Origin: Eremomyces bilateralis CBS 781.70
Lineage: Eukaryota; Ascomycota; Dothideomycetes; Eremomycetales; Eremomycetaceae
Length of the DNA stretch: 64,000 nucleotides
NCBI RefSeq assembly: GCF_010015585.1
Contig: NW_022985078.1
Location: 438,322-502,321 of the forward strand
Direction: 5' to 3'
A program made the translations under genes and the position numbers. This document shows, one piece after another, positions 21,337 to 32,347 of the stretch; within the stretch, counting starts at the first letter, position 1, and each line of letters begins with the position of its first letter. The notes under the pieces were generated by a model, which had not been told where the DNA came from, made no database searches, and saw only the letters and a list, made by a program, of their open reading frames with translations.

Positions 21337-23499
21337 TCATCCTCGACGATAGTATGCTTCCAGTTCGGCCAATTCTTTCCACCTCTTCCCGTCGCCAACC
21401 ACGTTGCTGATGCTGTTCCGTCGCCTCTCCCTTCTCCTTTGCCTCTCGATGTTCCATTCTGCGAACGCTGCCGCACTCCGCTTCATCTTGTCCCGTTTCG
21501 ATGGTTCTGGAGACATCATCCGCTTAACCAACGCGAGAGCCTCCGTGACGTCGGCATCCAAGTTTGCCGCTCCTATCATGATCGGCTGGGACTGACTCGA
21601 TTCAGCTATGCCTTTGATCTGGATGATCCCACTGTGTAGGGATTTAAACCCCCTCTCCACCGCCGTGACGCCGTTTGCTGTGGGCGTCTGGCTGCCGCTT
21701 GATGCATTCGAGCGGGAATTCCGAAGATGACGGATCCACTGGGCGACGCGGCTCAGATTGGCATGGAAGCTGTAATCCCTTGTCTCGGTTGCACGATAGA
21801 CGGCGAAATCCGCTTGATCGTAACCCCGAACCGCCGTCAAGATCGATAAGAATACACACCCAAGACTGAACGAGTCGACTCGTGAACTCGAAAAACCGGC
21901 TCCCGACTCATGTGAGCGGATAATCTCAGGTGCGGCGTAGATGTATGTTTCGGAATCATGCTGTGCCTGGCGGTCGGACTCGGCAACCGTTCCATTGATG
22001 CCATTGGGCCTCGACCAGGCCGCTGCAACGTATGGGTTGTCGCCGACGCCGAAAACGGAGAAGTAGATGCGGTTCGACGAAATGAGAATCTTTCGGGGTC
22101 GGATAGAGCGGTGGGAGATGTTCTTATCGTGCAAGAATGCCAGGGCCTGTGCAAGGTCGTTGATCCAGCCCAGCAGGCGGTTCTGCCGTTGCAAAGCTTC
22201 CGCTGCTAGATCTGCCACCCAAGGATGAGAACCGGAGACGGTCATGGTCGACGAAGAGAAGCGCAGGTATTCTTCTAAATCATACTGCGCGGATTCCGTC
22301 ACGAAACCAATCACATCGTTCTGGGCATACGAGCAGAAAATCTTGTCGAGGTTAGTGTGGTGAACATTGCGGAACTTGGAAATTTGCGCCAGGATGGTTT
22401 TCCTCTGAGAGCTTTGTGAGGGAGGGAGAATCAACTTCTTCCGCACATAAACTCGGTCGGTTTGTGGCGAGTTGTCGGACAGCCATCGGACGCGATCAAG
22501 CGTTTTCTGTATTTGTCGGTGTGAATGGCGGAGGTCCGACGAGCACTCGCCGTACAAGGGACCGAGTGAATGCAGAGGCAACGGTTCCCCGGTTTGATAT
22601 TCAACATGCCCTCCATTTCTTGGGAGGTCCTTGCACATCACTCGCCACTGGGTCGCTAGAACTTTGTCCGGATCTTTCGCAATATTATAGAGCATGTCTT
22701 CTGTGAAGGGAAGCTGCCCATCATGAAGGTCGAAAAAAGCAGCTTGTCGCCAAGCTTCCATGTCGTCACACATCCACAGGAGTAGAGCAGTCTTTGGGTT
22801 CTGAATGGTCCAAACATACGCCAAGCGACGTGACTGCGGATGCCAACGAAGCTGCATGAGGATGGATGGAATGAGTTTGGTCATTTCCTGGATGATGGTG
22901 GGGGTAATGATGGTAACCGTTATCTGTGGAATATCACGCGGGGTACCCCGTGAGGGGATGTCAGCACTCGATTTGCGTGCGTCTCGGTTCTGGAAAGGAT
23001 TGGGCGTTGGAGGAGCATGCGGTATCGAATGCTCGTGGTGATACTTTGGGCTTGAAGACGCGAAGAAGCGTCCTGGAGGCGAACCGGAGATCGAAGACGA
23101 ACTGGCATGGGAACCACTCAGGGTGGATGAGGAGCCGTTGGGTACGGAAAATATCGGCCTCATCGGTCTCGTTGGCACTGGTGCAATCGGCGTAGAACTG
23201 CGACTCGCAGTTGGGGTAGACGTCCTCGATTCAAAATCGTCACTATGCGATGTCGCCGGAGTGATTGGGGTAGCAAGTGAAGTAGTCGATGCATTGGACC
23301 AGGCAAGCTTTGGTGTGGAGCTTCGACTGGCCGTCGAAGACGACTCCGAGGACTCTGCAGGAGAGGAAGGACGGTTACCCCACCTCCATTTCGAGTCGTT
23401 GCCATGAAGATTGAGGTTGGCCATGGATGAGTATGCATGCAAAGACGGATGTCTTGGGGGTGTAGTGGTCGGAGGCCATCCCCACGAAGCGTTTTGCAT
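21337..23499 (-). CDS. Protein pseudokinase with long Ser/Thr-rich N-terminus
   Basis: One exon of 720 residues from the first ATG in frame (23499). Residues 1-190 are Ser/Thr/Pro-rich and disordered (repeated TASRSSTP). A kinase-like fold follows: a possible VAIK-type Lys (RVYVRKKL), a C-lobe with LHDKNISHRSIRPRKILI (HRD loop), SVFGVGDNPY (DFG position), YAAPEIIRS (APE) and DSFSLGCVFLSIL (helix F Asp). The HRD Asp is Ser, the loop Asn is Lys and the DFG Asp is Val, so the three residues needed for phosphotransfer are missing while structural ones (APE, helix F) are kept. That is the pattern of a pseudokinase that scaffolds or senses. The C-terminus has an Arg-rich helix (ERQRRRERRR). I do not recognise a named orthologue. 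An extra 5' exon cannot be excluded. Confidence 0.8.
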   Translation of the reverse strand: MQNASWGWPPTTTPPRHPSLHAYSSMANLNLHGNDSKWRWGNRPSSPAESSESSSTASRSSTPKLAWSNASTTSLATPITPATSHSDDFESRTSTPTASRSSTPIAPVPTRPMRPIFSVPNGSSSTLSGSHASSSSISGSPPGRFFASSSPKYHHEHSIPHAPPTPNPFQNRDARKSSADIPSRGTPRDIPQITVTIITPTIIQEMTKLIPSILMQLRWHPQSRRLAYVWTIQNPKTALLLWMCDDMEAWRQAAFFDLHDGQLPFTEDMLYNIAKDPDKVLATQWRVMCKDLPRNGGHVEYQTGEPLPLHSLGPLYGECSSDLRHSHRQIQKTLDRVRWLSDNSPQTDRVYVRKKLILPPSQSSQRKTILAQISKFRNVHHTNLDKIFCSYAQNDVIGFVTESAQYDLEEYLRFSSSTMTVSGSHPWVADLAAEALQRQNRLLGWINDLAQALAFLHDKNISHRSIRPRKILISSNRIYFSVFGVGDNPYVAAAWSRPNGINGTVAESDRQAQHDSETYIYAAPEIIRSHESGAGFSSSRVDSFSLGCVFLSILTAVRGYDQADFAVYRATETRDYSFHANLSRVAQWIRHLRNSRSNASSGSQTPTANGVTAVERGFKSLHSGIIQIKGIAESSQSQPIMIGAANLDADVTEALALVKRMMSPEPSKRDKMKRSAAAFAEWNIERQRRRERRRNSISNVVGDGKRWKELAELEAYYRRG

Positions 23500-25476
23500 C
23501 GTCACCGCCTCGAGCGAGTTTGAACCCACACAGTTGCCGTACGGAGCGGCTCAAGCTCAAACAAATTGTAGGAGAATCAGACCGTTAAGTATATCTCACT
23601 GCAGCTCGAAATTCATCAAGACCAAAACGCCGAAACAAGAAATGCACGATGACTAGTGAAAAAACGAGAAGTGAGGTCGGTTGCAGTTCAACGGCTCAAA
23701 ATGCTGAAAAGAAGAGTAGACTCGCGAATGCCATTCCATCTCGATGAATTCCTCCGAGTACAAATACACTCTCCTCTGCACGATGAGGCCGTCACGCTGG
23801 TTCGGCCCGCTGTCTGGCTGCATCCCTCACGAAATTGGTGTGCCAATGGGAAGCCACGATGCATAGTCTGCCGTTGATGCGTTGGCATCTTCAAATCTGC
23901 ACCATAACCCTCATTCGTTCTGCATCGCCGACACCAGCCAGTGTTGCCCATCGCCTCGGTCGAGCGGGTGAGCAGTGGAAGACTAAGGCTGCAGAGCCAT
24001 GTGGACGTTTAGTACTCGTCCTCACTCAAAAGTCAACATAATACTATCTGACAACGCGAACCTCGTGAACCCCATATGTCGGATACCGGCTTAAATAGCC
24101 GTGCGATTCGCTAGAAATTAATGAACCAGGACCGTTGTGATGACGGATATCCCGCAGGTGAATGGACAACGTTGTGCTAAGATCGAACAATTGCATCTGG
24201 CGTTGCAGGCGCCAGATGAGGTTGCAAAATGGGAGCCTCTGAGGCTGAAATGAGGCGACCATCAGGCCGCGATACGTACCCGACAAATTAAGGGCGTAAT
24301 AGAGTACATCCAAGTGAGCCCTTTGTGTCCCTTGCTGTCTGTTGATGGCTCAGCAATTGGATGCCATCATCCAGATAATATCCAGGACGATTTCTGCAGT
24401 TCAATCGCGCCGCTTCTTCGCCAACCAACGTACGGCGTCAGTGGGCGTAACATAAACCGAGTCTCTGAAATACTTTGCCTTAACACCAGGGCGTGGGCGA
24501 TTCGCCTATGTCACTGCCACGCTATCTCGCGCTTGGAGAGACTGCTGACCGACGATGAACGGCGGAGACGACGGAGACGGCGGTACTGGAAATAGAATAG
24601 CGGTCCTATGATAATGACCGAGTCTCAGGGCAGTGTGAAAGCGCAAGATCAACAGCAACGATGCGACAGGATAAACTCCAGGTTGGTCGCATCTGGCGGT
24701 TCTGAAACCGATTGGTTTGAGCTGTTAGGCCTTGACGGCGATGCGGATCCATAGGGGTTGTGACTTGTGAGGTCGCTTAGTCATCGATATATCTTCCATT
24801 TCTGCACCACTCCTCTCATCCAAAACGCCACAACTTCCAAATCGACTCAGATTCTCCTTCTGTTCCTGTCTCACCATTCCATAAAAAGGATCTTATTATG
24901 AAATGCCATGCGAAGTAGGCGAAGAGCCTCGGACTGTCCCTGGTCACCCGCCTTGCGCATATTGCAGGCCGCCTTGGCAACTGTCAGAGGCTGCTGACTT
25001 TCTTGTCTTTTGGCCATCATGCCGACCCCTTTGATGTCCACAACGTCACATATCCGTATCGCTTCACCCCAATGGGTTTGATATCTTCTCGTTGTATCTC
25101 ACTGATCTTACGGTCTGGCTCCTGAGGGATGCAGTGTTCGAGATCCGGCCATCTAACCCTCGCCAGTATCGCTGCATCGGTTGTTCTCAAGCGCGAGAAG
25201 TATGAAGTCACGCGAGGGTCATGGCACCATGCAATCGTTCTCGATTACCAAGTCCACCTGCTGTTTCCCACCTCCGTTTACTCTTCTCCCTTTTCCCTCA
25301 GCGTTTTGAGGACTTTTGTATAGATTCCCTTGCCAGTCGTTCCTTCGGTCACTACCTTCTCACCTTCGCTATCAAGCTGCTGTGCGGCCTTGAGCCTACA
25401 AATAAATATTGCCAAATTCCGGCTGGACCAGAACAAAATCCATAATACCTAAACCATTATCTCGGCTGTGCGAGCT
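23500..25476. other. 2-kb intergenic region between divergent genes
   Basis: This lies between the pseudokinase (-) and the membrane-protein gene (+). Many small open frames occur but none has a domain or splice pattern that persuades. An AAATAAATATT element near 25399 may serve as TATA for the gene at 25477. Confidence 0.45.
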
Positions 25477-26565
25477 ATGAGACTCGTGTTTGCCGCAGTG
25501 CTGTCTTCCGCGGTCGCCGCCATCGCCTCCAGCGCCGCAACTTGGGGCGATGTTCACACCTATCCTCGCCATGCCGGCCAACGCAGCCGAGTACGAAGCG
25601 ATGTCCTTAAATACTTCAACTCTCTAGCAAAGCGTCAAACCTCGGAAGATGTTCTCCAACCACCTCCATCTCAAGGAGGATCCGCGGCAGATTTCGACAT
25701 GGACAAGTGGAATCAAGAGACGAAGCCGGTATGCACCAACGCCGTTGGTGCACTGGATGGTCAAGCATCAAATTCTGCCGGGATGGCCGTATGTTACAAT
25801 GTGCCATTCTTGGATCAAGCCACCGGTGTCTTTCAGGCCGAGCTCCGAATATTCAACGTTAGCGTACCAGTCAACGAGTGGGTTGGTGTCTCGGCCGCAG
25901 ACATCAGTGTTGCGTTGCGATATTTAGGTGCAACAGTGCAGAGTACGATGGGAATGAGGCAGATCAAGGGAAAGAGACAAGCGGAGAGAGAGGATGTCAT
26001 CTTTCTGGATGCTCTTGGCAATGCTGTGAATCTTCGGTCAAGACAAGTGACATCTGATGGAGGGTCTGTTGGGTCGGAATTGAAGGTTCTGACATATGTT
26101 GGTATGATCAACCGCAATTTGATGGGCCCAGCGATGACATTGTAAGTATCGCACTCCATTAGTTCGAGAACTATCGCTCATGCAGCATCTAGACCTGAAC
26201 TCCAGCCTTTGCTCGTTCCAGAGATCACTCTAATGGCGACCAACCCCGTCACCCAGGCTGTAGTTAATACCACACTATCCAGTACCGAAGCGGGGTTTGT
26301 GTCCGGCGTCTTCGCAAACCAGGGCGCGAGCACGATCGATCCCGCTGCCCAAGCTTCAGCATCGGCGCTGGCTGCGACCGCGACGCCTTTTATCTTGCCA
26401 GGCGTGACTCTGGGCATCTTCCCTACTGGTCTCATCATCACACTTGTATGGACCGCCGCTTTTCTTGCGGCCGTTGGGTTCGGAACTATTAAGCGTGTAC
26501 AGTTCAGGGACCAGTATCGGCGGCGGATGAAGAGGGAGCTTGGTGCCACCGTGAAGCGGATATAG
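25477..26565 (+). CDS. Secreted-pathway single-pass membrane protein, unknown function
   Basis: Exons 25477-26141 and 26193-26565 (51-nt intron, donor GTAAGT) give 345 residues. A clear signal peptide opens the protein (MRLVFAAVLSSAVAAIASSA). A single hydrophobic span near the C-terminus (GLIITLVWTAAFLAAVGFG) precedes a short basic cytosolic tail (RDQYRRRMKREL), giving type I topology. Two Kex2-like sites are visible, LAKRQ at residues 51-54 and KGKRQAE further on, so the ectodomain may be cut after an N-terminal propeptide. Two Cys (PVCTN, AVCYN) could pair. I do not recognise the family; it looks like a conserved uncharacterised fungal surface protein. The intron acceptor joins MT to LPELQPLLVPEITL. 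Confidence 0.78.
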
Positions 26566-27211
26566 ATTTTAGAATGTTCGATACTTCTTTCCCCAACTTC
26601 GAAATATGTACCGAATATAGCAATGTAATGACGTTCACTTATTCGCCAGGCCGGCCATCGTAGACCAGCCCGACCACTCCCGGTCAAAAGGCCTGGTCGC
26701 ACAGTGTATGCTATCCAACTCCATGGGGTTATGTAACCCCAGCCCTGCAACTGTATGAGGATTGAGGAAGCTCAGCTTCTCCATGAAAAGATGACCGGCT
26801 GTTGTGGCACGAGATTCGTCTCTCATGGCCGGCTAACATCATTTCATCAACCGATACGGTGCGAAAAATGAAGCGTGAATAGTAATCAAGAAGGTTCAAG
26901 TTGCTGAGATATTAACCGAAACACAGTTGGAATGGGCTCCTTGCCGCCCATCTCCAACTTGTCCCTCGGCCCATTAGTGGCTTCTCATTGGGTAATTGGT
27001 GCAGCCCCTTCGAGCAACCTTTCTGTCCGAACTTCAGTCACGGCAACTCGCGACATACAGCCGTGAATTTAATATATTTGACATTTTCCATACAAGTTAT
27101 ACATACCTTTACATATATTTCCAAGTCACGGGGAAGTTTTTTTATCGATCCGGTAGTTTTGGACTAATTTCGCTCTGTCCTTATCGAATCCATCTCGAAT
27201 CCCTCATCAAG
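26566..27211. other. intergenic: promoter of thioesterase gene
   Basis: About 645 bp. The last 210 bp form an open leader in frame with the thioesterase but have AT-rich, non-coding composition and no ATG before 27212. ACATATATTT near 27111 is TATA-like. Confidence 0.45.
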
Positions 27212-28252
27212 ATGGCTGCCCAAAGCGTGGAACCGGCACCAAAATCGCTGAGCACCCAATTGGCTTTCCGGCCGATTGGAGATGATCAGTTCATCAGTGT
27301 GATTCCTCCGGATCAGATGGGCAACTCAAAGAGCATCGCGTACGGCGGCTGTACCATTTCCGCCTCGCTTCACGCCGCCTTCCAAACCGTCGGCCCAAAT
27401 TACGCCCTCTATTCTGCAACTGGAAGCTTCTTGGGCCCTTCATTGATTGATCGGCCGTTCATTGCGCGAGTCCGACGCGTGCGCGACACGAGATCATTTG
27501 CAACTCGCGTCATCGACTTGAGCCAAAGCACCGAGGCTCTCCCCTACGAAACCCTCGCGAGGGCCGCGAAGGAAAAGCCGGAGAAGAATGAGCGGAAGGT
27601 GATGATCATGATTGCGGATTTCCAAACCCCTGAACCGGAGACGATGCTCCAGTATTCCGTTAAGCCTTTCAGGCAATATTCTCCGGTCGAGATATGCAAG
27701 CCCAATGATCAAACCGCTCTGGAGATGGAAGAGAAGGGATTACTCCCACCGGGAGTATCAGAAGGACTGAAGAAGGGATTCGGGTTGATCAAGAAACTGG
27801 AATTCGAACAGCGCGCCGCGCCAGAAGGAGTCATGGGCCAGAACTTTGGGGCGGCGGCGAAGTGGTTGAAGACTAGCCAGGATGATTTGGATGTTACAGA
27901 GAAGACATCGGCCGACTATTTTCGACACATTGGAACGACCCAAACCCAAGCCGAGAACGTGTGCGGACTATCATTCATGATGGACGGGGCGCTGTCGTTC
28001 ATCCCGTTGGCGCATAGCGGCATGTGGTTCGATGAAACCGGTCCTTGCTCGACGCTGGACTTCGCCTTAAGACTATACGTCACTAAAATCGACCTCAGTA
28101 AGTGGCACCTCAGGGAATGGCGAACGATGGTTGCCGATCATGCGAGGACGTACACCGAGTCGAGGCTCTTTGATGAGACAGGGACGAAGTTAGTGGCCAA
28201 TATGACACAACAGTGCATTCTGAGACCAGCACCGAAGAAGGAGAAGTTATAG
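27212..28252 (+). CDS. Acyl-CoA thioesterase, TesB/ACOT8 type (double hotdog)
   Basis: A single exon of 346 residues. TesB-type enzymes hydrolyse acyl-CoA to free acid and CoA, in fungi mostly in peroxisomes beside beta-oxidation. The first hotdog has AYGGCTISASLHAAFQTV and the conserved core strand (LYSATGSFLGPSLIDRPFIA, then RVRRVRDTRSFATRVIDLSQ). The second hotdog carries GLSFMMDGALSFIPLAHSG and ends with LDFALRLYVTKIDLSKWHLRE and ARTYTESRLFDETGTKLVANMTQQ, which match the family's C-terminal half. The C-terminal tripeptide is EKL, not a strong peroxisomal PTS1 (SKL-like), so localisation is uncertain. The ATG at 27212 has a good context (AAGATGGCT) and is the first in frame. Confidence 0.88.
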   Translation: MAAQSVEPAPKSLSTQLAFRPIGDDQFISVIPPDQMGNSKSIAYGGCTISASLHAAFQTVGPNYALYSATGSFLGPSLIDRPFIARVRRVRDTRSFATRVIDLSQSTEALPYETLARAAKEKPEKNERKVMIMIADFQTPEPETMLQYSVKPFRQYSPVEICKPNDQTALEMEEKGLLPPGVSEGLKKGFGLIKKLEFEQRAAPEGVMGQNFGAAAKWLKTSQDDLDVTEKTSADYFRHIGTTQTQAENVCGLSFMMDGALSFIPLAHSGMWFDETGPCSTLDFALRLYVTKIDLSKWHLREWRTMVADHARTYTESRLFDETGTKLVANMTQQCILRPAPKKEKL

Positions 28253-28689
28253 GGGCAATGTTTTCGAAGTTAGAAAATGAATACCACGTTAGATAGAGAC
28301 TTACCGGTACTTGTATGTGGAGAGTGCTCCCAGGTGCGGTCCACAGACATGGAGCGGGAGTCAACCGAAAAGACTGTATAGTTTACAGTATCATTGCCGG
28401 AGTTGCAAGCTCGCTGTTCCAATCGAATTTAGCCTTTTTCTTATAGTCTACACCAAGTAAAGTCTATTTTACGTTACTATGTTCCACTGCGGTCCAAATT
28501 GACGTTGACGTTGAGTACCTGATCAACGGTACTGGTGGTTTTTGGTAACCAATCAAATGTGCCAGCTTGAGATCACTGGCCATGACGAGGCTTCTCTTAA
28601 CTCCCAGTTCGGTTGATATCAAGTACACTCAACACCGGGAACTGAAATAAATTCCGTTCAACGCGTGTTGATATCGCAGAATTGTCGCG
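28253..28689. other. intergenic, thioesterase 3' side and DML1 promoter
   Basis: About 440 bp with no coding feature. Contains repeated GACGTTGACGTTGA near 28501-28514, of unknown meaning. Confidence 0.4.
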
Positions 28690-30572
28690 ATGCACGAGAT
28701 TTTGACGGTCCAGTTAGGCTCTGCAAGCAATCATCTCGGTGCTCATTACTGGAATACCCAAGTAGGTTCGTCCTTGGATGTGCAAAACCAGAACTAATTT
28801 CTTCTCAGGAGTCGTATTTCACGTACGAGGCCAACGACGGAAATGAGAAGCCTGCAGTAGATCACGATATATCATTTCGGGTATGGTCACACACTCGTGT
28901 TCAGATGATTACTCTAACTTACTGAAGGTTGCTCCAGGCTGGAGTTGGTGCGGATGGGTCGGATACCTATCTCCCCCGTGCGCTCATCTACGATCTGAAA
29001 GACAACTTCGGATCTTTGAAGCAAGTAAATGCGCTTTATGAAGTCGAAAATCCATCGCAGGCCGGCAACAGACTGCAGCTTTGGTGAGTAGTACCATAGG
29101 AGAGGTTATGGAACACAGAGACAGTAGTGCTATGTGCCATTCCTCAACGGCCCGTTCTTGGAAACTCCGCCGGGTATTGAACTAAGTATAGCAATCTTGC
29201 TAACCTGACACAGGCATGGTTCCACGGCGACACAATCTACGGCACCGTCGATCTCGCCATCGCCATATTCCCAAGCCCTTGACCAAGGGACTACTACCCC
29301 TTCCCTTTTAACTGATTCAACCGTCCGGTATTGGTCTGACTATCTTCGTGTATACTTTCATCCCCGCACACTACATCAAATTACCATCCCAGGTTTCCGC
29401 GGCCCCAATCAATCTCCCGGTGGTCGACTTCCTGGTCTTTTTTCGAATTCCGCGTTGGGTGACCTGGGGCGATCGACGCAAGAGAAAACCTCCCTTTGGT
29501 CGTCTGGGGAAGATATCTGGGCAGAGCTAGATAGCTCTCCGGATGGGTTCGAGGGGGAAGCCCTCCGTTCATTCCTGGAAGAATGTGATTTGCCTCAGGG
29601 CATCCAAGTCTTTACATCGATTAATGATGCCTGGGGGAACGTTTCAATCAAAGCGGTCGAAAGAATTCGAGATGAAATTGGCTCCAAAACATCCTTATGG
29701 CTTTGGGGACTCGAGGAGAGGATAGATGCTACAGCGGCAGCTCGGACTCAGTCTGCGTTGAATACAGCACGCTGCATGTTCGAAATGGGCCCACACGTGT
29801 CTATGTTTGTTCCTGTCTCTGCACAGCATGCAGGATTCGGAATCGGCCTTCACCCTTGGCGGGTTGCAGCGCTTGAAGCCGCTGCTATCGAATCGTTCTC
29901 CTTGCCTACAAGACTAGGGGAGAGATCAAGCGGACAAGCATTGATGGTTGACATGGAAACGCAGTTAGATTGGAGTGGAAGACGAAAGGCTGCTAAATTG
30001 GCGTTCAGCACTCATGAAGGGGCCGATATAACACTTTGGGGAGACCAAATTCCCTTGGCGGTCACCGCTAGACAAAGGGTAGGCCACAAAACGGAGCATG
30101 TCTTTGGCAAGGTTGAGTGCATCCGCGGCGACTGGGAAGATAAGACCCTAGATGTGGCCAACGGACATGGTAATGGGAATGTTGTTCGGTAAGTCCTCCT
30201 TCCTCTAGTCTATATTACCGACGGGACACCACTTCAGGGGGGCTTTGACTATCATGGGCGACAGACAACACGGACACCCGAGACTTACACATGCTGATTT
30301 TTGCTTACAGACATATGAGCTCAGTCCCATTCCCTATCCTCGACAGCTATCCAACCATCTTCGAGCAGGAATTAGCAGACCAGCGAAGTCTCGCAGTGAA
30401 GACGTCATTGTCCGTGACGGACGAAGTTGCCACGAGGCTTCGGTCACTCTCCATCCTTGCCCGAAGAGCAGCGGAGCTATCTGAACGTGAGACGCTCTCG
30501 AACGGCTTGGAAGGTCTTCGGGAAGAATATGTGGAAGGTTGGGAGGCGGACAGCGATGAAGACGATGACTGA
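28690..30572 (+). CDS. DML1: Dml1/Misato mitochondrial inheritance protein (tubulin-like)
   Basis: Five exons (28690-28761, 28809-28880, 28938-29083, 29214-30188, 30311-30572) give 508 residues. Dml1/Misato is a tubulin/FtsZ-like protein needed for mitochondrial DNA partitioning and morphology. It starts with the family signature MHEILTVQLGSASNHLGAHY, continuing WNTQESYFTYE after the first 47-nt intron. Then come HDISFRAGVGADGSDTYLPR and LIYDLKDNFGSLKQVNALYE, and a C-terminal part with WSDYLRVYFHPRTLHQI. Four introns of 47, 57, 130 and 122 nt all keep phase and have CTAAC/CTAAT-like branch sites. The C-terminus is acidic (WEADSDEDDD). Because the first three exons are short, simple frame reading would miss the true start. 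Confidence 0.93.
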
Positions 30573-32347
30573 CAAGTCGACAACCGGTATCTTTTGCTCA
30601 CAGGCTGTATGTACTCAATGCGTTCAATGCCACAATAGGAGGCCTGTCAAAAGGCATCAACATTGCTCCCCCTTCACTCTTCGGTGTCAATTGGAATGGT
30701 GTCGCGTGCTGTGTCCAGGATAGCACAGAGATGTCGTCCGAATCATGCAGGTATTTTGCACCGCCACCAAAAGAATCCAAGGCTTATCATAGCTGCACTG
30801 TGTGCCCGCGCAATGTTTATTCCATGCCCGAATGTTCCATGGACACGTCCGCCTTGTTCGGCTGTCTGGCATTACCTGCTCCTGGCTCTCCAAGTCCCCG
30901 CCTGGTTACCGTCGTTGCCATGTTTCTCGAAATTCGAGGTGTCTGTAAGCTTATATCAACGATCACCATGCATCGAAGCAACTGCCAACTGGTAAGTATT
31001 ACAAAGGGCGACATGAACTGGTAATAACGCTGTCAACATGCTCCAGTCGATCACGAATTCGCGATGTCACCAGGCCCCACATTTTGCTTTCAGCCGGCAA
31101 ACTAAACTTCAGCTTTCCCATGTCAACTTGTCAACACGACAAACTTCGAACTTCTAAACTCATTTCGGAAACATTTGGTAATCCAGGAACATAATTAATA
31201 TGGAGCTGGATACCTGATCCCCCAATCTAGGCCGTATCTGCGGAGATGAGATGAGACATGGAGGCCCACGTATCGTCCACTTCCCGAACGGATCATCCAT
31301 GACGCGAACGGCACCCGCACAAGCCAGCGGGAGATGTTCCCTATGCCGTTAACTACGATCAGAGGAGACAATTTTGGTCTTGAAAGAGCATGGCGGCGAC
31401 GCAACGGTCGCATTTTGAGGAGGCTTGCAAAGAAGTCAGATGCCCGATCGACGAGTACGGAGAGTCTCGTCGACCACGAATCTTACTTTTCCTACGGACA
31501 TCAAAGGCGGAAGGGGGTGCCCTCAAGCTCTTCATGTTGTGGTGAATGTAGTACAGCAATGATTTTCAAAAGGAGAGATGTTGGAAGGTTGGAACAAAGC
31601 TGTGCGTGAGCAGAGCCATAAGTTAACTTACCATAGGGGGCGTAACATGTGGAAACCATTTATTTCCGGTAGTTACTCCAACCTAGCTATGTTCTTTCCT
31701 GTTTCGACATCAAACGCTGCGTTATGGTTATGGTTCTGGGGCATCTCGACATCTCAACATCTCAACAAGTCGACAAGTCGACACGACGTCATACACTCCT
31801 ACTACCCTTCAGGAGCTTGTCCCGCGGGCACTTACTCGCCGCTGTGGACTGCGAAATCTATAAGGTCATATTGCCCATCAATCCGTACCCGATGATACCC
31901 ATGGCAAGGCCTCAACTATCCGCAGCCATACGGTTCACTTCACCTGTTCTCTCTCCGGTTAAGTCTCAGTTGGCATGCTTCAGGTAGCATTGGGTTGCTT
32001 AGTCGCTGGAAGATGTTCAGACAGGGCTAGACGATCCAGTCAGTGGTACACATACTGGATACACTGGTAATTTGTGGGTTCGTCATGGTACCACTCAATC
32101 CAGTTTGTATGAGAGCTTGATTCGGTCATGAGCTTCGCTCCATGTCTTGTAGGTGTAACTATCCCTTTTCCTCACACTTCCTCACACTTTATGCTATTTA
32201 CTCCCAGCTTCCCCCCCAGTCCAAACGCGTCTCTTTCAGTTCCTACTTTGCCTATCCAACAGAGACTCCGTCTTTACGAGTCTATTGTATCCGTCGCGTA
32301 TAGACGTATTTCCTTTCAAGCCAGACATCGGCAACGTTATATTGAAT
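30573..32347. other. 1.8-kb intergenic region
   Basis: No gene is supported. It holds five 8-bp imperfect repeats (31743-31782) and a pyrimidine-rich leader (from about 32150) before the repeat protein at 32348. Open frames around 30600-31600 lack splice sites and domains. Confidence 0.45.
31743..31782. repeat. five imperfect 8-bp tandem units
   Basis: ATCTCGAC, ATCTCAAC twice, then AAGTCGAC twice, head to tail. A small minisatellite. Confidence 0.65.

Noticed and set aside
30573-31640. Several 60-110-codon frames downstream of DML1.
   Set aside because: Frames overlap on both strands with no splice sites, signal peptides or domains; treated as chance.
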